Positions 16,349-25,663 of a stretch of 64,000 nucleotides of DNA are shown piece after piece. Source of the stretch: Erythrobacter fulvus (GTDB taxonomy: Bacteria; Pseudomonadota; Alphaproteobacteria; Sphingomonadales; Sphingomonadaceae); assembly GCF_028595285.1 (NCBI RefSeq), contig NZ_JAQQXQ010000005.1, forward strand, positions 62,001-126,000, written 5' to 3'. The position numbers and the translations under genes are program-made. The notes under the pieces were generated by a model. That model was not told where the DNA came from. It saw only the letters and a program-made list of their open reading frames with translations, and did no database searches. How positions within the stretch are numbered: position 1 is the stretch's first letter; every line of letters begins with the position of its first letter.

Positions 16349-17556
16349 GCAGTTGTTCCTTCGGCAAGCGCGCCTTCGGCAAGGCGCGCGATCACGCGGG
16401 CGGAAAGCGCCGCACGTTCGGCAAGGCTGGGGACGATCAGAAATTCGTTCGGCGAATGGATCGCGCCGCCGCGCACGCCCATGGTATCGACCACCGGCAC
16501 ACCGCAGGCGGCGATGTTGTTGCCGTCGCACACCCCGCCGGTCGATTGCCAACGGATGTCCTGCCCCAGCTCCGCACCACATTGGCGCACCAGATCGAAC
16601 AGCTTCTGCGCGCGGGCATCGACTTTCTTCGGCGGGCGGGTGACGCCCCCGTGGCGGTGAGTGGAAACCTCGTGTTCAGACTCAATAGTGGCCAGCAAAG
16701 CCTTGAGAGAATGATCGAAGCCTTCCATCGCTGCTGTCGATTTCGGACGGATATTGAAGCGCAGCACGGCGTGATCGGGGACAACATTATTGGCCGCCCC
16801 ACCTTCGAGCTTGGCGGGATTGACGGTGAGATCGTCGCTTTCCAGCGCCTTCAGCTGCAGGATCAGATCGGCCGCCGCGACGATCGCGTTGCGCCCCTCG
16901 TGCGGGTTGCGGCCGGCGTGGGCCGATTTGCCTGTAAAGGTGATCGAATAATTCCCTGTCCCCCCGCGCTCATGCGCCAGCGTGCCGTCGGGCAGGGCGG
17001 CCGGTTCGTAAGTCAGCGCGGCAAGCTTGCCCGCGGCCAGCTCGGCAATCAGTGCGGCGCTGGCAAGCGAGCCGGTTTCCTCGTCCGAATTGATCAGCAC
17101 GTCATAGCCGAGGCTAGACGCGCTGGCGGTCTGTTCAAAGGCGGTCAGCGCATGCAGCATCACCGCGATGCCGCCCTTCATGTCGGCCACACCGGGGCCG
17201 TTCAGCGTCTCCTCGTCCAGCCAGCGCTGGTGCTGGAACGCATGGTCGGCTGGGAACACGGTATCCATGTGTCCCGTCAGCAGGATACGGCGATTCGCTT
17301 GCGGGCGTACCCGCACCAGCAGATGCTGCCCGTGCGGCTTGTCAAAGGCGGTGCCATCGGCGGCAATCGCGGTAACCGCGGCGGGATCGACCAGTTCGAC
17401 CGTGCCGGGAAGCGCAGCGAAAGCCTCCGCCAGCGCGGTAGCCTGCTCGGCCAGTCCAGCGAGATTGGCGGTGCCGGTGTTGATCGCGCTCCATGCCTGC
17501 ACCTGCGCGAGCATGGCGGGGGCATCAAAGGCGGAAAGATCGATCTGCGCGGTCAT
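16345..17556 (-). CDS. M20 family metallohydrolase in the AST cluster
   Basis: A 403-residue zinc aminoacylase/carboxypeptidase-type hydrolase. Metal ligands and catalytic residues are visible: His96 and Asp98 in GHMDTVF, Asp125 in GPGVADMKGG, Glu159/Glu160 in SDEETGS, Glu184 in YEP, and the C-terminal His in HSPNE. A dimerisation (lid) domain starts with HERGGTGNYSITFTGKSAHAG. It is the first gene of an overlapping operon with astA and astB, so it probably removes an acyl or aminoacyl group from an arginine-pathway compound. Whether it replaces AstE (succinylglutamate desuccinylase) is open. Confidence 0.85.
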   Translation of the reverse strand: MTAQIDLSAFDAPAMLAQVQAWSAINTGTANLAGLAEQATALAEAFAALPGTVELVDPAAVTAIAADGTAFDKPHGQHLLVRVRPQANRRILLTGHMDTVFPADHAFQHQRWLDEETLNGPGVADMKGGIAVMLHALTAFEQTASASSLGYDVLINSDEETGSLASAALIAELAAGKLAALTYEPAALPDGTLAHERGGTGNYSITFTGKSAHAGRNPHEGRNAIVAAADLILQLKALESDDLTVNPAKLEGGAANNVVPDHAVLRFNIRPKSTAAMEGFDHSLKALLATIESEHEVSTHRHGGVTRPPKKVDARAQKLFDLVRQCGAELGQDIRWQSTGGVCDGNNIAACGVPVVDTMGVRGGAIHSPNEFLIVPSLAERAALSARVIARLAEGALAEGTTA

Positions 17557-17673
17557 GGCCTGCCACCTCTAGCCGCCCGCGCGCGGCTGTCCAACCCGTT
17601 GCAATCGTGTCTGCGCTGCGCCATAGGCGCGCTGTCCTCTCCTCCCCGGGCCTAACAACCGACGAGGACACGA

Positions 17674-19770
17674 ATGACCGACATGACCACCCGCGCAGGC
17701 CTTGCTGTCGATTCCCGGCTGGCGAGCTTCCTTGAAAGCGAAGTGCTTGGCCCGCTTGGCCGGGATACTGGCGCTTTCTGGAAGGGTTTCGCCGCGCTGC
17801 TTGCCGACTTTGCCCCGCGCAACGCTGCGCTGCTGGCCAAGCGCGAGAGCCTTCAGGCGCAGATCGACGCCTGGCACATGGAACGCGCCGGAAAGCCTCA
17901 CGATGCAGAAGGTTACAAGGCGTTCCTGACGCAGATCGGCTATCTCGTCCCCGAGCCGGGCGACTTCACCATCGGCACGCAGAATGTCGATCCCGAGATC
18001 GCGACCATGGCCGGCCCGCAGCTGGTGGTGCCGATCCTCAATGCGCGTTTCCTGCTCAACGCCGCCAACGCGCGCTGGGGGAGCCTCTACGATGCCTTCT
18101 ACGGTACCGACGCGCTCGATGCGGCTCCGGCACGGCCCGGTGGCTATGACGAGGCGCGCGGCGCGGCGGTGATCGCGCGCGGGCGGCAGTTCCTCGATGA
18201 GGCGCTGCCTCTTGTGGACCAGAGCTGGGCCGATCTTGAGAATGAGCACGACGGCAAGCTTCAGGACGAAAGCCAGTATGTCGGCAAAACCGACAAGAGC
18301 CTGCTGTTTTGTAACAATGGCTTGCATATCGAAGTTGTGTTCGATTCGAACACACCTGTGGGCGCGGGCGACAAGGCCGGGATCGCCGACATCATCGTCG
18401 AGGCTGCGCTCACCACCATCGCCGATTGCGAGGATTCGGTCGCGGCGGTGGATGCCGAGGACAAGCTGCTCGCCTACACCAACTGGCTCGGCATTATCCG
18501 CGGTGATTTGTCGGAGAGTTTCGAGAAGGGCGGCAAGACGCTCACCCGCACGCTGGCGGGCGACAAGAGTTATACGGCGCCCGACGGTTCGCAGCATATG
18601 CTCCCGGGCCGCAGCCTGATGTTCGTGCGCAATGTCGGCCACCTGATGACCAACCCTGCGATCCGCCTGCCCGACGGCAGCGAGATTCCCGAAGGCATCA
18701 TGGACGCGGTGTTCACCAGCGGGATCTCCACGCTTGATGTCGAGGGCAAGGGCAAGTTCGGCAATTCCCGCAAGGGCTCGATCTACATCGTGAAGCCCAA
18801 GATGCACGGGCCGGAAGAATGCGCCTTCACCAATGACTTGTTCGACGCGGTTGAGGATTTACTTCAGCTCCCACGCCACACCATCAAGGTCGGGGTGATG
18901 GACGAGGAACGCCGCACATCCGCCAACCTTGCCGCTTGCATCCATGCTGTGAAGGACCGGATCGTCTTCATCAACACCGGCTTCCTCGACCGGACGGGAG
19001 ACGAAATCCACACCTCGATGCGTGCAGGGCCCATGCTCAGGAAGGGCGCGATGAAGGGCAGCGACTGGCTAAAGGCCTACGAAGCGCGCAATGTCGCCAT
19101 CGGCCTCAAGCACGGCCTCTCGGGCAAGGCGCAGATCGGCAAGGGCATGTGGGCCGCGCCCGATCTGATGGGGCAGATGATGGTCGAGAAGATCGGCCAC
19201 CTGAAGGCGGGCGCGAACACCGCCTGGGTACCGTCGCCCACCGCCGCAACGCTGCACGCGCTGCATTACCACCAGATCGACGTGTTCGATGTGCAGAAGC
19301 ACCTGCCCGAGCCGATGGGTCTCGACGCGCTGCTTGCGATCCCGCTGGCAGACGGCGCGAACTGGTCGGAGGAGGAGGTCCGCGAGGAGCTCGACAATAA
19401 CTGCCAGGGCCTGCTCGGCTATGTGGTGCGCTGGGTCGATCAGGGCGTGGGCTGTTCCAAGGTGCCCGACATCAATGATGTGGGCCTGATGGAAGACCGC
19501 GCGACGCTGCGCATTTCCTCGCAGCATATCGCCAACTGGCTGCTGCACGGGGTGATTACCGAAGCGCAGGTGATGGATAGTCTCGCGCGCATGGCCGCCA
19601 AGGTCGATGCCCAGAATGCGGGCGATCCGCTCTACACTCCGCTCACCGGTAACGAGAATGGCCCCGCTTTCAGCGCCGCGAAGGATCTGATCTTCAAAGG
19701 CGTCGAGCAGCCCAGCGGCTACACCGAGCCACTGCTGCATCACTGGCGGCAGGTGAAGAAAGCAGGCTAG
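17674..19770 (+). CDS. glcB: Malate synthase G
   Basis: A 698-residue monomeric malate synthase (isoform G) that condenses glyoxylate and acetyl-CoA to malate in the glyoxylate shunt or glycolate use. The length fits isoform G (about 720) rather than A (about 530). Conserved blocks: [17 protein letters not shown], the long inserted domain typical of [25 protein letters not shown] and the active-site region [25 protein letters not shown] precedes the ATG. No isocitrate lyase gene is adjacent. Its TAG shares CTAG with the convergent rsmA stop. Confidence 0.96.
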   Translation: MTDMTTRAGLAVDSRLASFLESEVLGPLGRDTGAFWKGFAALLADFAPRNAALLAKRESLQAQIDAWHMERAGKPHDAEGYKAFLTQIGYLVPEPGDFTIGTQNVDPEIATMAGPQLVVPILNARFLLNAANARWGSLYDAFYGTDALDAAPARPGGYDEARGAAVIARGRQFLDEALPLVDQSWADLENEHDGKLQDESQYVGKTDKSLLFCNNGLHIEVVFDSNTPVGAGDKAGIADIIVEAALTTIADCEDSVAAVDAEDKLLAYTNWLGIIRGDLSESFEKGGKTLTRTLAGDKSYTAPDGSQHMLPGRSLMFVRNVGHLMTNPAIRLPDGSEIPEGIMDAVFTSGISTLDVEGKGKFGNSRKGSIYIVKPKMHGPEECAFTNDLFDAVEDLLQLPRHTIKVGVMDEERRTSANLAACIHAVKDRIVFINTGFLDRTGDEIHTSMRAGPMLRKGAMKGSDWLKAYEARNVAIGLKHGLSGKAQIGKGMWAAPDLMGQMMVEKIGHLKAGANTAWVPSPTAATLHALHYHQIDVFDVQKHLPEPMGLDALLAIPLADGANWSEEEVREELDNNCQGLLGYVVRWVDQGVGCSKVPDINDVGLMEDRATLRISSQHIANWLLHGVITEAQVMDSLARMAAKVDAQNAGDPLYTPLTGNENGPAFSAAKDLIFKGVEQPSGYTEPLLHHWRQVKKAG

Positions 19771-20594
19771 GACAGCGCCCGTGCGAGGCTGACGAACTCC
19801 GCCACGCTGACGGTTTCGGCGCGGCGGGTTTCGTCGATTCCCAGCGCTGCCAAAGCCTCCAGCGCGCCCGGTACGCCCTTCAGGCTCTGGCGCAGCATCT
19901 TTCGGCGCTGGCCGAAGGCGGCTTCGGTGAGGCGTTCGAGCATCCGTGCCGAGACGCCTTCGGGCATCGCCGAAGGGGTCACGTGGACAATCGCGCTCAT
20001 CACCTTGGGGGGCGGGGTGAAGGCGCTGCGGTGGACTTTCATCGCCAACCTTGCCTCGGCGCGCCATTGGGCGAGCACGGCGAGGCGGCCATAGGCGTCG
20101 TCTCCGGCGGCAGCAACGATCCGGTCGGCGACTTCGCGCTGGAACATCAGCGTGAGCGAGTTCCACTGCGGCGGCCAGTTCTCTCCGCCGAGCCACTTCA
20201 CGAACAGTGCGGTGCCGACATTGTAGGGCAGGTTTGACAGCACGTGGAACGGCTCTCCGTCCATCAATGCCCCGTGATCGAGCTTCAGTGCGTCGCCCTC
20301 GATCACTGTCAGCTGACCGGGAAAAGCATCGCCCAGTTCGGCGAGTGCGGGCAGGCAGCGGCGATCCATCTCGATGGCGGTAACCCGCGCACCGGCCCGC
20401 AGCAGCGCCCGCGTCAGCCCGCCGGGGCCGGGGCCAACCTCCAGCACCCTTTGGCCCGCAAGGTCGCCCGGCACCGCCGCGATGCGGGCGAGCAGTTGCT
20501 CGTCGAGCAAGAAGTTCTGTCCCAGCGCCTTGGACGCGGACAGGCCGTGGCGCTGGATGACGTCGCGGATCGGGGGAAGGCTGGGAGGGTTCAC
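19767..20594 (-). CDS. rsmA: 16S rRNA dimethyladenosine transferase
   Basis: A 275-residue SAM-dependent enzyme that dimethylates A1518 and A1519 of 16S rRNA late in 30S assembly. The SAM loop [11 protein letters not shown] is at 51-61, acidic IEMD near 75, and the catalytic NLPYN at 121-125. The C-terminal domain includes [12 protein letters not shown]. The start is GTG (complement of 20592-20594). It is the last gene of the lptD-surA-pdxA-rsmA order that is widely conserved in proteobacteria. A REP-like palindrome separates it from pdxA. Confidence 0.96.
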   Translation of the reverse strand: MNPPSLPPIRDVIQRHGLSASKALGQNFLLDEQLLARIAAVPGDLAGQRVLEVGPGPGGLTRALLRAGARVTAIEMDRRCLPALAELGDAFPGQLTVIEGDALKLDHGALMDGEPFHVLSNLPYNVGTALFVKWLGGENWPPQWNSLTLMFQREVADRIVAAAGDDAYGRLAVLAQWRAEARLAMKVHRSAFTPPPKVMSAIVHVTPSAMPEGVSARMLERLTEAAFGQRRKMLRQSLKGVPGALEALAALGIDETRRAETVSVAEFVSLARALS

Positions 20595-20608
20595 CGGGTT
20601 TCCTTATT

Positions 20609-20671
20609 CGTTCGCCGCGAGCGAAGTCGAGAGGCTGCGCGCAGGTGTCTCGACTTCGCTCGACACGAACG
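20609..20671. repeat. REP-like palindrome, copy 1
   Basis: Perfect 15-bp arms 20618-20632 (CGAGCGAAGTCGAGA) and 20648-20662, plus outer GTTCG/CGAAC; loop of 15 bases. A second copy with the same layout is at 28965. It sits between pdxA and rsmA, 4 bases after the pdxA stop. Confidence 0.8.
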
Positions 20672-20674
20672 GGG

Positions 20675-21679
20675 TCAAGCCGCTGACCGCGTCGCCGCCA
20701 TATCCGCTGCCATCACGATTGCCGCGGCCATGGCACCGGGATCGGCCAGCCCCTTGCCGGCAATATCGAACGCCGTCCCGTGATCGGGCGAGGTGCGGAT
20801 GATCGGCAATCCGAGCGTGACATTCACGCCTTCGTCCACCTCCAGCGCCTTGATCGGGATCAGCGCCTGATCGTGATACATGCAAAGCGCTGCGTCATAG
20901 GTCGTTCGCGCGCGGGGCATGAACAGTGCATCGCCGGGGACGGGGCCGAATGCGCCTATCCCCTCTGCCTGCAACGCGGCGATAGCTGGGGCGATGATGC
21001 GCGCTTCCTCGTCACCGAATTGCCCGCCTTCGCCGCCATGCGGATTGAGCGCGGCAATCGCGAGGCGCGGGGAAGTAACGCCGAAATCGCGCATCAGCCC
21101 TGCCGCAACAATCCGTGCCTTGTGGACGATCAGATCGGGGGAAAGCAGCCCCGGCACTTCGGCCAGCGCGACATGAACCGTCAGCGGCACGGTGCGCAAC
21201 GAAGGCCCGGCCAGCATCATCACCGCATCGCGATAGGGGCGCCCGCAAGCATCGGCGAGGAATTCGGTCTGGCCAGGATAGTCCCAGCCGATCGCCGCCA
21301 GCGCGCCCTTGGAGACAGGCGCAGTGACCAGCCCGCCTGCTGCTCCCGCCAGCGCGCACTTCACGCCCCATTGCAGCGAGGCCAGTGCCAACCGCGCGCC
21401 ATCCTCTGAGGGGCGGGCTGGGTGCCACGGCCCGTCCAGCAGGGCCAGAACGGGAAGGCCCACGGCGCTTGCGAATGGCGCCTCGGCAGGGTCGGCAATC
21501 GGCACGATCGGGCAATCGATTCCGAGCTGTTCGGCAGCCCCGCGCAGCAGCTGCGGCCCGCCAACCACGAAGGCCGGTGGTGCCTTGCCCGCAGTCCGCA
21601 GCCGCGTCCATGCGCCGAGGATCACTTCCGGGCCAATACCCGCCGGATCGCCGAGTGAGATCGCGAGGGGCGCGGTCAA
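20675..21679 (-). CDS. pdxA: 4-hydroxythreonine-4-phosphate dehydrogenase
   Basis: A 334-residue enzyme of the DXP-dependent vitamin B6 pathway that oxidises 4-phosphohydroxy-L-threonine. The N-terminus LAISLGDPAGIGPEV and the blocks APVSKGALAAIGWDYPGQTE, NPHGGEGGQFGDEE and YHDQALIPIK (with metal-binding His) are diagnostic; the C-terminal block is RTSPDHGTAFDIAGKG. The start is TTG (complement of 21677-21679), 18 bases after surA ends, so it is probably co-transcribed with surA. Confidence 0.96.
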   Translation of the reverse strand: MTAPLAISLGDPAGIGPEVILGAWTRLRTAGKAPPAFVVGGPQLLRGAAEQLGIDCPIVPIADPAEAPFASAVGLPVLALLDGPWHPARPSEDGARLALASLQWGVKCALAGAAGGLVTAPVSKGALAAIGWDYPGQTEFLADACGRPYRDAVMMLAGPSLRTVPLTVHVALAEVPGLLSPDLIVHKARIVAAGLMRDFGVTSPRLAIAALNPHGGEGGQFGDEEARIIAPAIAALQAEGIGAFGPVPGDALFMPRARTTYDAALCMYHDQALIPIKALEVDEGVNVTLGLPIIRTSPDHGTAFDIAGKGLADPGAMAAAIVMAADMAATRSAA

Positions 21680-21696
21680 CGAACCCGACCGCGCGC

Positions 21697-23064
21697 TCAG
21701 TTATATTCGATATAGGCGTCGTTGCGCAGGTCGCGCAGGTAACGCTGGGCGCGCTTGTTGATGCGCTCTTCCTCAATCGAGTTCATCACCGACTGGAAGG
21801 TGGGCGCACCCGCATCGGGCGGATCGTCGCGCCCGCACAGCATCAGCACGCGCACGCCTTCCTGCACCCCGCCGAACAGCGGTGTGGTTTGCCCGATTTG
21901 CAGGTTGAGCACGATGTTGCGCAGCTGTTCGGGCAGGTTGGCGGCCTTGATCTGGTCGTTGGACACCACCTGTGCGCCGATGGCCGAAGCCCCGGCTTCG
22001 ACGTCGGCGCAGCCGCGCAGCCCCTCGATGAAGCTGCCGAACTGGCCGACCCTGGCTTCGGCCTCGGCCTCGGAAACGCCTTCGGGGAAGGCAATCGAGA
22101 TCTGCTTCAGGTTCAGCAGCGCCTCGTTCGGGTCGGCCATCAGCACCTGGCGCTTGTTAATCAGGTAGATGATCGAAAAACCGCCCGGAATCTCGATCGG
22201 GCCGTTGAGCTGGCCGGGCTGCATCGTGCGGGCGACGCTGGCAAGCTGCGGCGGAAGCTGGCCAAGCCGCACCCAGCCAAGATCACCGCCCACGACTGCG
22301 GTGGTCGCTTCGGAGAACTGGCGGGCATAGGCGACGAAGCTGCCGCCCTGCTGGAGCTGTTCGATAATCGCGTTGACGTTACGCAGCACCGCCTCGCGGT
22401 TTTCGCTGGTGGCCGACAGATAGATTTCGCCGAGCCGGTATTCGTCTGTGCCCTTGGCCTCGTTCAGGCGCTTGAGCACGTCATTGACCTCTTCCGCGGA
22501 GACGTTGACGAAGGGGATGACGTTGCGACGCAGCACATTTTCCCACGCCATCTCGCCTTCGATCTGGCGCTTGAGCGCGGCGGGAGAGGAGCCGATCGAC
22601 AACAGATATTCGTCCATCTTCTCCGGCTGGGCGCCGAAGTTCTGGGCGGCGAGCTGCTGGTAGGTCTGTTCGACTTCTTCGCGCGTGACCTTCATTTCCT
22701 GCGCTTCGGCGGCCTGGATCTTGAGCGTTTCGTCGATCAGGTTGCGCAGCACCTGCACACGCAGGCGCAGCAGCTCCTCCTCCGCGATCGGCGCTTCGGA
22801 TGCCGCCGTGACAAGCGCCACGCGCTGGTCGATGTCGGTGCCGGTAATGACAAAGCCGTTGACCACGGCGGTGGCGGTGCGGCTGTCAGGATCGGTCTTG
22901 CCGAAGATGGTCACATCCTCGGGCAGGCCAAAGGGATTTTCGGCGGTCGGTACCGCGACGGTCTGCGCCGGAGCGGCCGCCGGCACCATCGCCAGCGCGC
23001 CCAGCGCGGCCAGCGCGATGGCGCTCCGCGATGTCATTCCGGCCTTGTTTGCAAACAGCTTCAT
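21697..23064 (-). CDS. surA: Periplasmic peptidyl-prolyl isomerase/chaperone SurA
   Basis: A 455-residue chaperone that escorts outer-membrane barrels such as LptD. The start at 23064 gives a signal peptide cleaved near APAQT (about 34). The SurA N-terminal domain spans about 60-185 (VVNGFVITGTDIDQRVAL), and a parvulin-type rotamase follows from about 195 (YRLGEIYLSAT) to 300, containing VVGGDLGWV and FSIIYLINKR. The second rotamase-like half is degenerate, usual in alphaproteobacteria. It lies between lptD and pdxA on the same strand. Confidence 0.92.
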   Translation of the reverse strand: MKLFANKAGMTSRSAIALAALGALAMVPAAAPAQTVAVPTAENPFGLPEDVTIFGKTDPDSRTATAVVNGFVITGTDIDQRVALVTAASEAPIAEEELLRLRVQVLRNLIDETLKIQAAEAQEMKVTREEVEQTYQQLAAQNFGAQPEKMDEYLLSIGSSPAALKRQIEGEMAWENVLRRNVIPFVNVSAEEVNDVLKRLNEAKGTDEYRLGEIYLSATSENREAVLRNVNAIIEQLQQGGSFVAYARQFSEATTAVVGGDLGWVRLGQLPPQLASVARTMQPGQLNGPIEIPGGFSIIYLINKRQVLMADPNEALLNLKQISIAFPEGVSEAEAEARVGQFGSFIEGLRGCADVEAGASAIGAQVVSNDQIKAANLPEQLRNIVLNLQIGQTTPLFGGVQEGVRVLMLCGRDDPPDAGAPTFQSVMNSIEEERINKRAQRYLRDLRNDAYIEYN

Positions 23065-23241
23065 TCTCACTCGTTCAATCCCGCCTTTGGTAAATTCTCG
23101 CGCGACCCCACACGCATCTGTGCCGCAACTGCTGTTTCGTGGCTGAATGGAAGCTGAGTCCCGTCCGTCTCGCGCCACGCCTGCTCGCTGCCGCGACAGG
23201 CCCTTACCCCGATTTGTTGGTCCTGCCAATTCGTGGCTGCC

Positions 23242-25518
23242 TTACCGGAAGCCGAGATTGCGCAAGGCGAAGAACAGCTGAAACGTATTGCCGCGCCTTG
23301 CATCGCCCGCGTCGATGAAATCGCGCCGCCAGGTTGCGCCGAATTCGATGCAGTCGTCCGAATAGGCGACCCCGAGGCGGGTCCGGATCGGTTCGAATCC
23401 GTCAGGCTGGAACACCGGATCTTCTTCGGCATCGGTAAGGTTGAACACGCCCGAGCCGAACACCGACCAGTTACGCCGGATCGCTATACGAGCGGCGGCG
23501 CGCAGTTCCTCGCGGTCGCGCAGGTCTTCCACCGTCTGGATGTCGCGATTGAGCCGCAGATAGCCGACTTCGACATAGTTGCGGCGCGAACCGATGGTCG
23601 CGTCGATCTCGTTGCGGCGCACCGCCAGGTTGTCCTTGTCGAGCCGGAAGCGGTGGGTGAAGCTGATAAAATCGCGATAGCGGATCTGGGTTCGTCCGAC
23701 GAAATCCGATACCTTTTCCGACAGGCCTGTGCCGACCGGGAAGATCTGTTCGGAAGGATCGTCGAAGCGATAGGACTGGCCGATGGTCGTCGAGACCCGC
23801 CAGCCGGGGCGCTGCAATTCCCAGTCCACGCCCCAGGTAACGCGCGTGCCGTCTTCCACGCGATCATAACCGGGGAAGCGGTTGAGGGCGAACAGGTTCG
23901 AATCCTCAAGGTCGAAGGCGCGTGCATCCTCGTTGGGTACGGCAAGATTGCGCAGCTGCGGGCTGGCGACGATCTGCACCCGCGGTTTCAACACCTGCGT
24001 GCCGCCGAAGGCTTCGCCGACAAAGGGCCATTCGATATCGAGCGCCGCAGTGGCGACGCCGCGGCCGGTCCAGCCTTCGGTGCCGCGATAGCTCGGCGTG
24101 GCCGTGGCGAGGATGTTGTCGGTATTGTAGATGTCGCCACGCACCAGCGCGGTCAGCGTCACGACCTGACCCAGGCCCGTCAGCCGCCGCAGGTCCCATT
24201 TCGCTCCGGCAAAGGCGCGCTGCGTGTCCTGCCCGTCATTGCGCAGCAGAGCGAGGCTGTTCACCTGAAACTCGATCTCGCCGCCCAGTACCGGATCATC
24301 GACGATCTGGCGGTAATCGAGCGCGGGCAGAGCGAGCGGGATCTGCCCCTGTTCGGCATTGATCCGCAGCGTCTGGGTCGCCCAGCCAGCCAGCGAGAAA
24401 TAGGATTTGTCGGTGATCCGTTCGAGATTGATGGTCGAACGCAGGCGGTCATCGCGGCTTAGATCGTATCGGCGCAGGAAGGTGCGGTCGCTCGCCAGCC
24501 GGATCGAACCCGTTAGGCTCCATTCGGGCGAGAACTGGAAGCGCCCGTTGCTCTCGATATAGCCGCGCGGCCGGTTCTGGAAACTCTGCCCGCCGGTGAA
24601 ATCGGTGAGCCGGTCGCTCGCGGTAAGATAGCCGGTGACCTGATAGGCGCCCTTGTCCGTCAGGTGACGCCACTTCGCGCTCGCCATGGGTGCGACATTG
24701 GAAAAGACGTAGGCCCCCAGCGTCAGATCGCGATTATCCGCCAGACGCCAGTAATACTCGCCGCTGATTTCCAGCCCGTTGACCTGGCTGACGCGAAAAT
24801 CGGGAACGAGAAAACCGGATTCGGCATTGCCGTCAGTGCGCAGCGCAAGACCCGGCAGCGGCAGGATGCGCGCGCCGAACAATTCCAGCATCGCCCCCTT
24901 GAAGCGCACCCGGGCGGCCTTCTGGTCGTAGGTCACGCGGTCGGCGGTGATCCGCCAGCTCGGGTTCTTGGCGCAGCCTTCGGCATCGGTGACGGCGCAG
25001 GCCGTGTAGGCTGCGTCGGTCAGTAGCGCGATGCCGTCTTCGCCCCGTTCGGCCGAACGTGCCGCCAGCCGCCCGCCGGCACGCAGGGCGATCAGCAGTT
25101 CGGACATGGCGCCCGCCTCGAAGGTTTCACTCAATTCGACCTGGTCGGTAAACAGCTGGTTTCCGGCCTCGTCGACCAGCCGGATATTGCCGGTGGCGAT
25201 AATGGTGCCCGCGCCGCGGTCCCACGTTACCTGATCGGCACGCACCGAACGGTCGTCCGAGCGCAGGATCACATTGCCGCGCGCGGTGACGACGTCGGTC
25301 TCGTTATCGTAGCCGAGCTGTTCCGCCTCGAAATCGATCACCGGGCTGCTGGCCGGTTCGGCCTCCTCTGCCGGGGGCGGCGGTTCCTGCGCGGCCAGAA
25401 CGCTAGGCGCGGCGAAAAGCGCAAAAGCGAGAACCAGACGCGACGAGAGCCCTTGCGCCGGGAAGCGCATGGCTGGGCGCGCAGGGCCGCGCGATCCGTT
25501 CTTCAAGCCTCCCGACAT
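23242..25518 (-). CDS. lptD: LPS-assembly protein LptD
   Basis: A 758-residue outer-membrane barrel that, with LptE, inserts lipopolysaccharide into the outer leaflet. I took ATG 25518; ATG 25470 (742 residues) is also possible and places the signal peptide (LVLAFALFAAPSVLAAQ) nearer the start. An OstA/LptA-like domain begins at IDFEAEQLGYDNETDVVTAR and the beta-barrel occupies the rest. Cys pairs in the N-terminal part (YTACAVTDAEGC) and one before the end (SDDCIEFG) fit the disulfides needed for LptD maturation. It is first in lptD-surA-pdxA-rsmA and divergent from pepA. Confidence 0.93.
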   Translation of the reverse strand: MSGGLKNGSRGPARPAMRFPAQGLSSRLVLAFALFAAPSVLAAQEPPPPAEEAEPASSPVIDFEAEQLGYDNETDVVTARGNVILRSDDRSVRADQVTWDRGAGTIIATGNIRLVDEAGNQLFTDQVELSETFEAGAMSELLIALRAGGRLAARSAERGEDGIALLTDAAYTACAVTDAEGCAKNPSWRITADRVTYDQKAARVRFKGAMLELFGARILPLPGLALRTDGNAESGFLVPDFRVSQVNGLEISGEYYWRLADNRDLTLGAYVFSNVAPMASAKWRHLTDKGAYQVTGYLTASDRLTDFTGGQSFQNRPRGYIESNGRFQFSPEWSLTGSIRLASDRTFLRRYDLSRDDRLRSTINLERITDKSYFSLAGWATQTLRINAEQGQIPLALPALDYRQIVDDPVLGGEIEFQVNSLALLRNDGQDTQRAFAGAKWDLRRLTGLGQVVTLTALVRGDIYNTDNILATATPSYRGTEGWTGRGVATAALDIEWPFVGEAFGGTQVLKPRVQIVASPQLRNLAVPNEDARAFDLEDSNLFALNRFPGYDRVEDGTRVTWGVDWELQRPGWRVSTTIGQSYRFDDPSEQIFPVGTGLSEKVSDFVGRTQIRYRDFISFTHRFRLDKDNLAVRRNEIDATIGSRRNYVEVGYLRLNRDIQTVEDLRDREELRAAARIAIRRNWSVFGSGVFNLTDAEEDPVFQPDGFEPIRTRLGVAYSDDCIEFGATWRRDFIDAGDARRGNTFQLFFALRNLGFR

Positions 25519-25663
25519 GGCCTTGCCTATTGCACCGCTCGCGCCTAATCGCAATCGCGTTTGCGGTGCCGCGCACACCCTTGTCGGCGAGTGCGGGCCG
25601 TGCCGTTCCAGCCGGGGCATTATGTACGCCGGCGTCTATTTCGCCTCACCTTGCGGAGAACCC

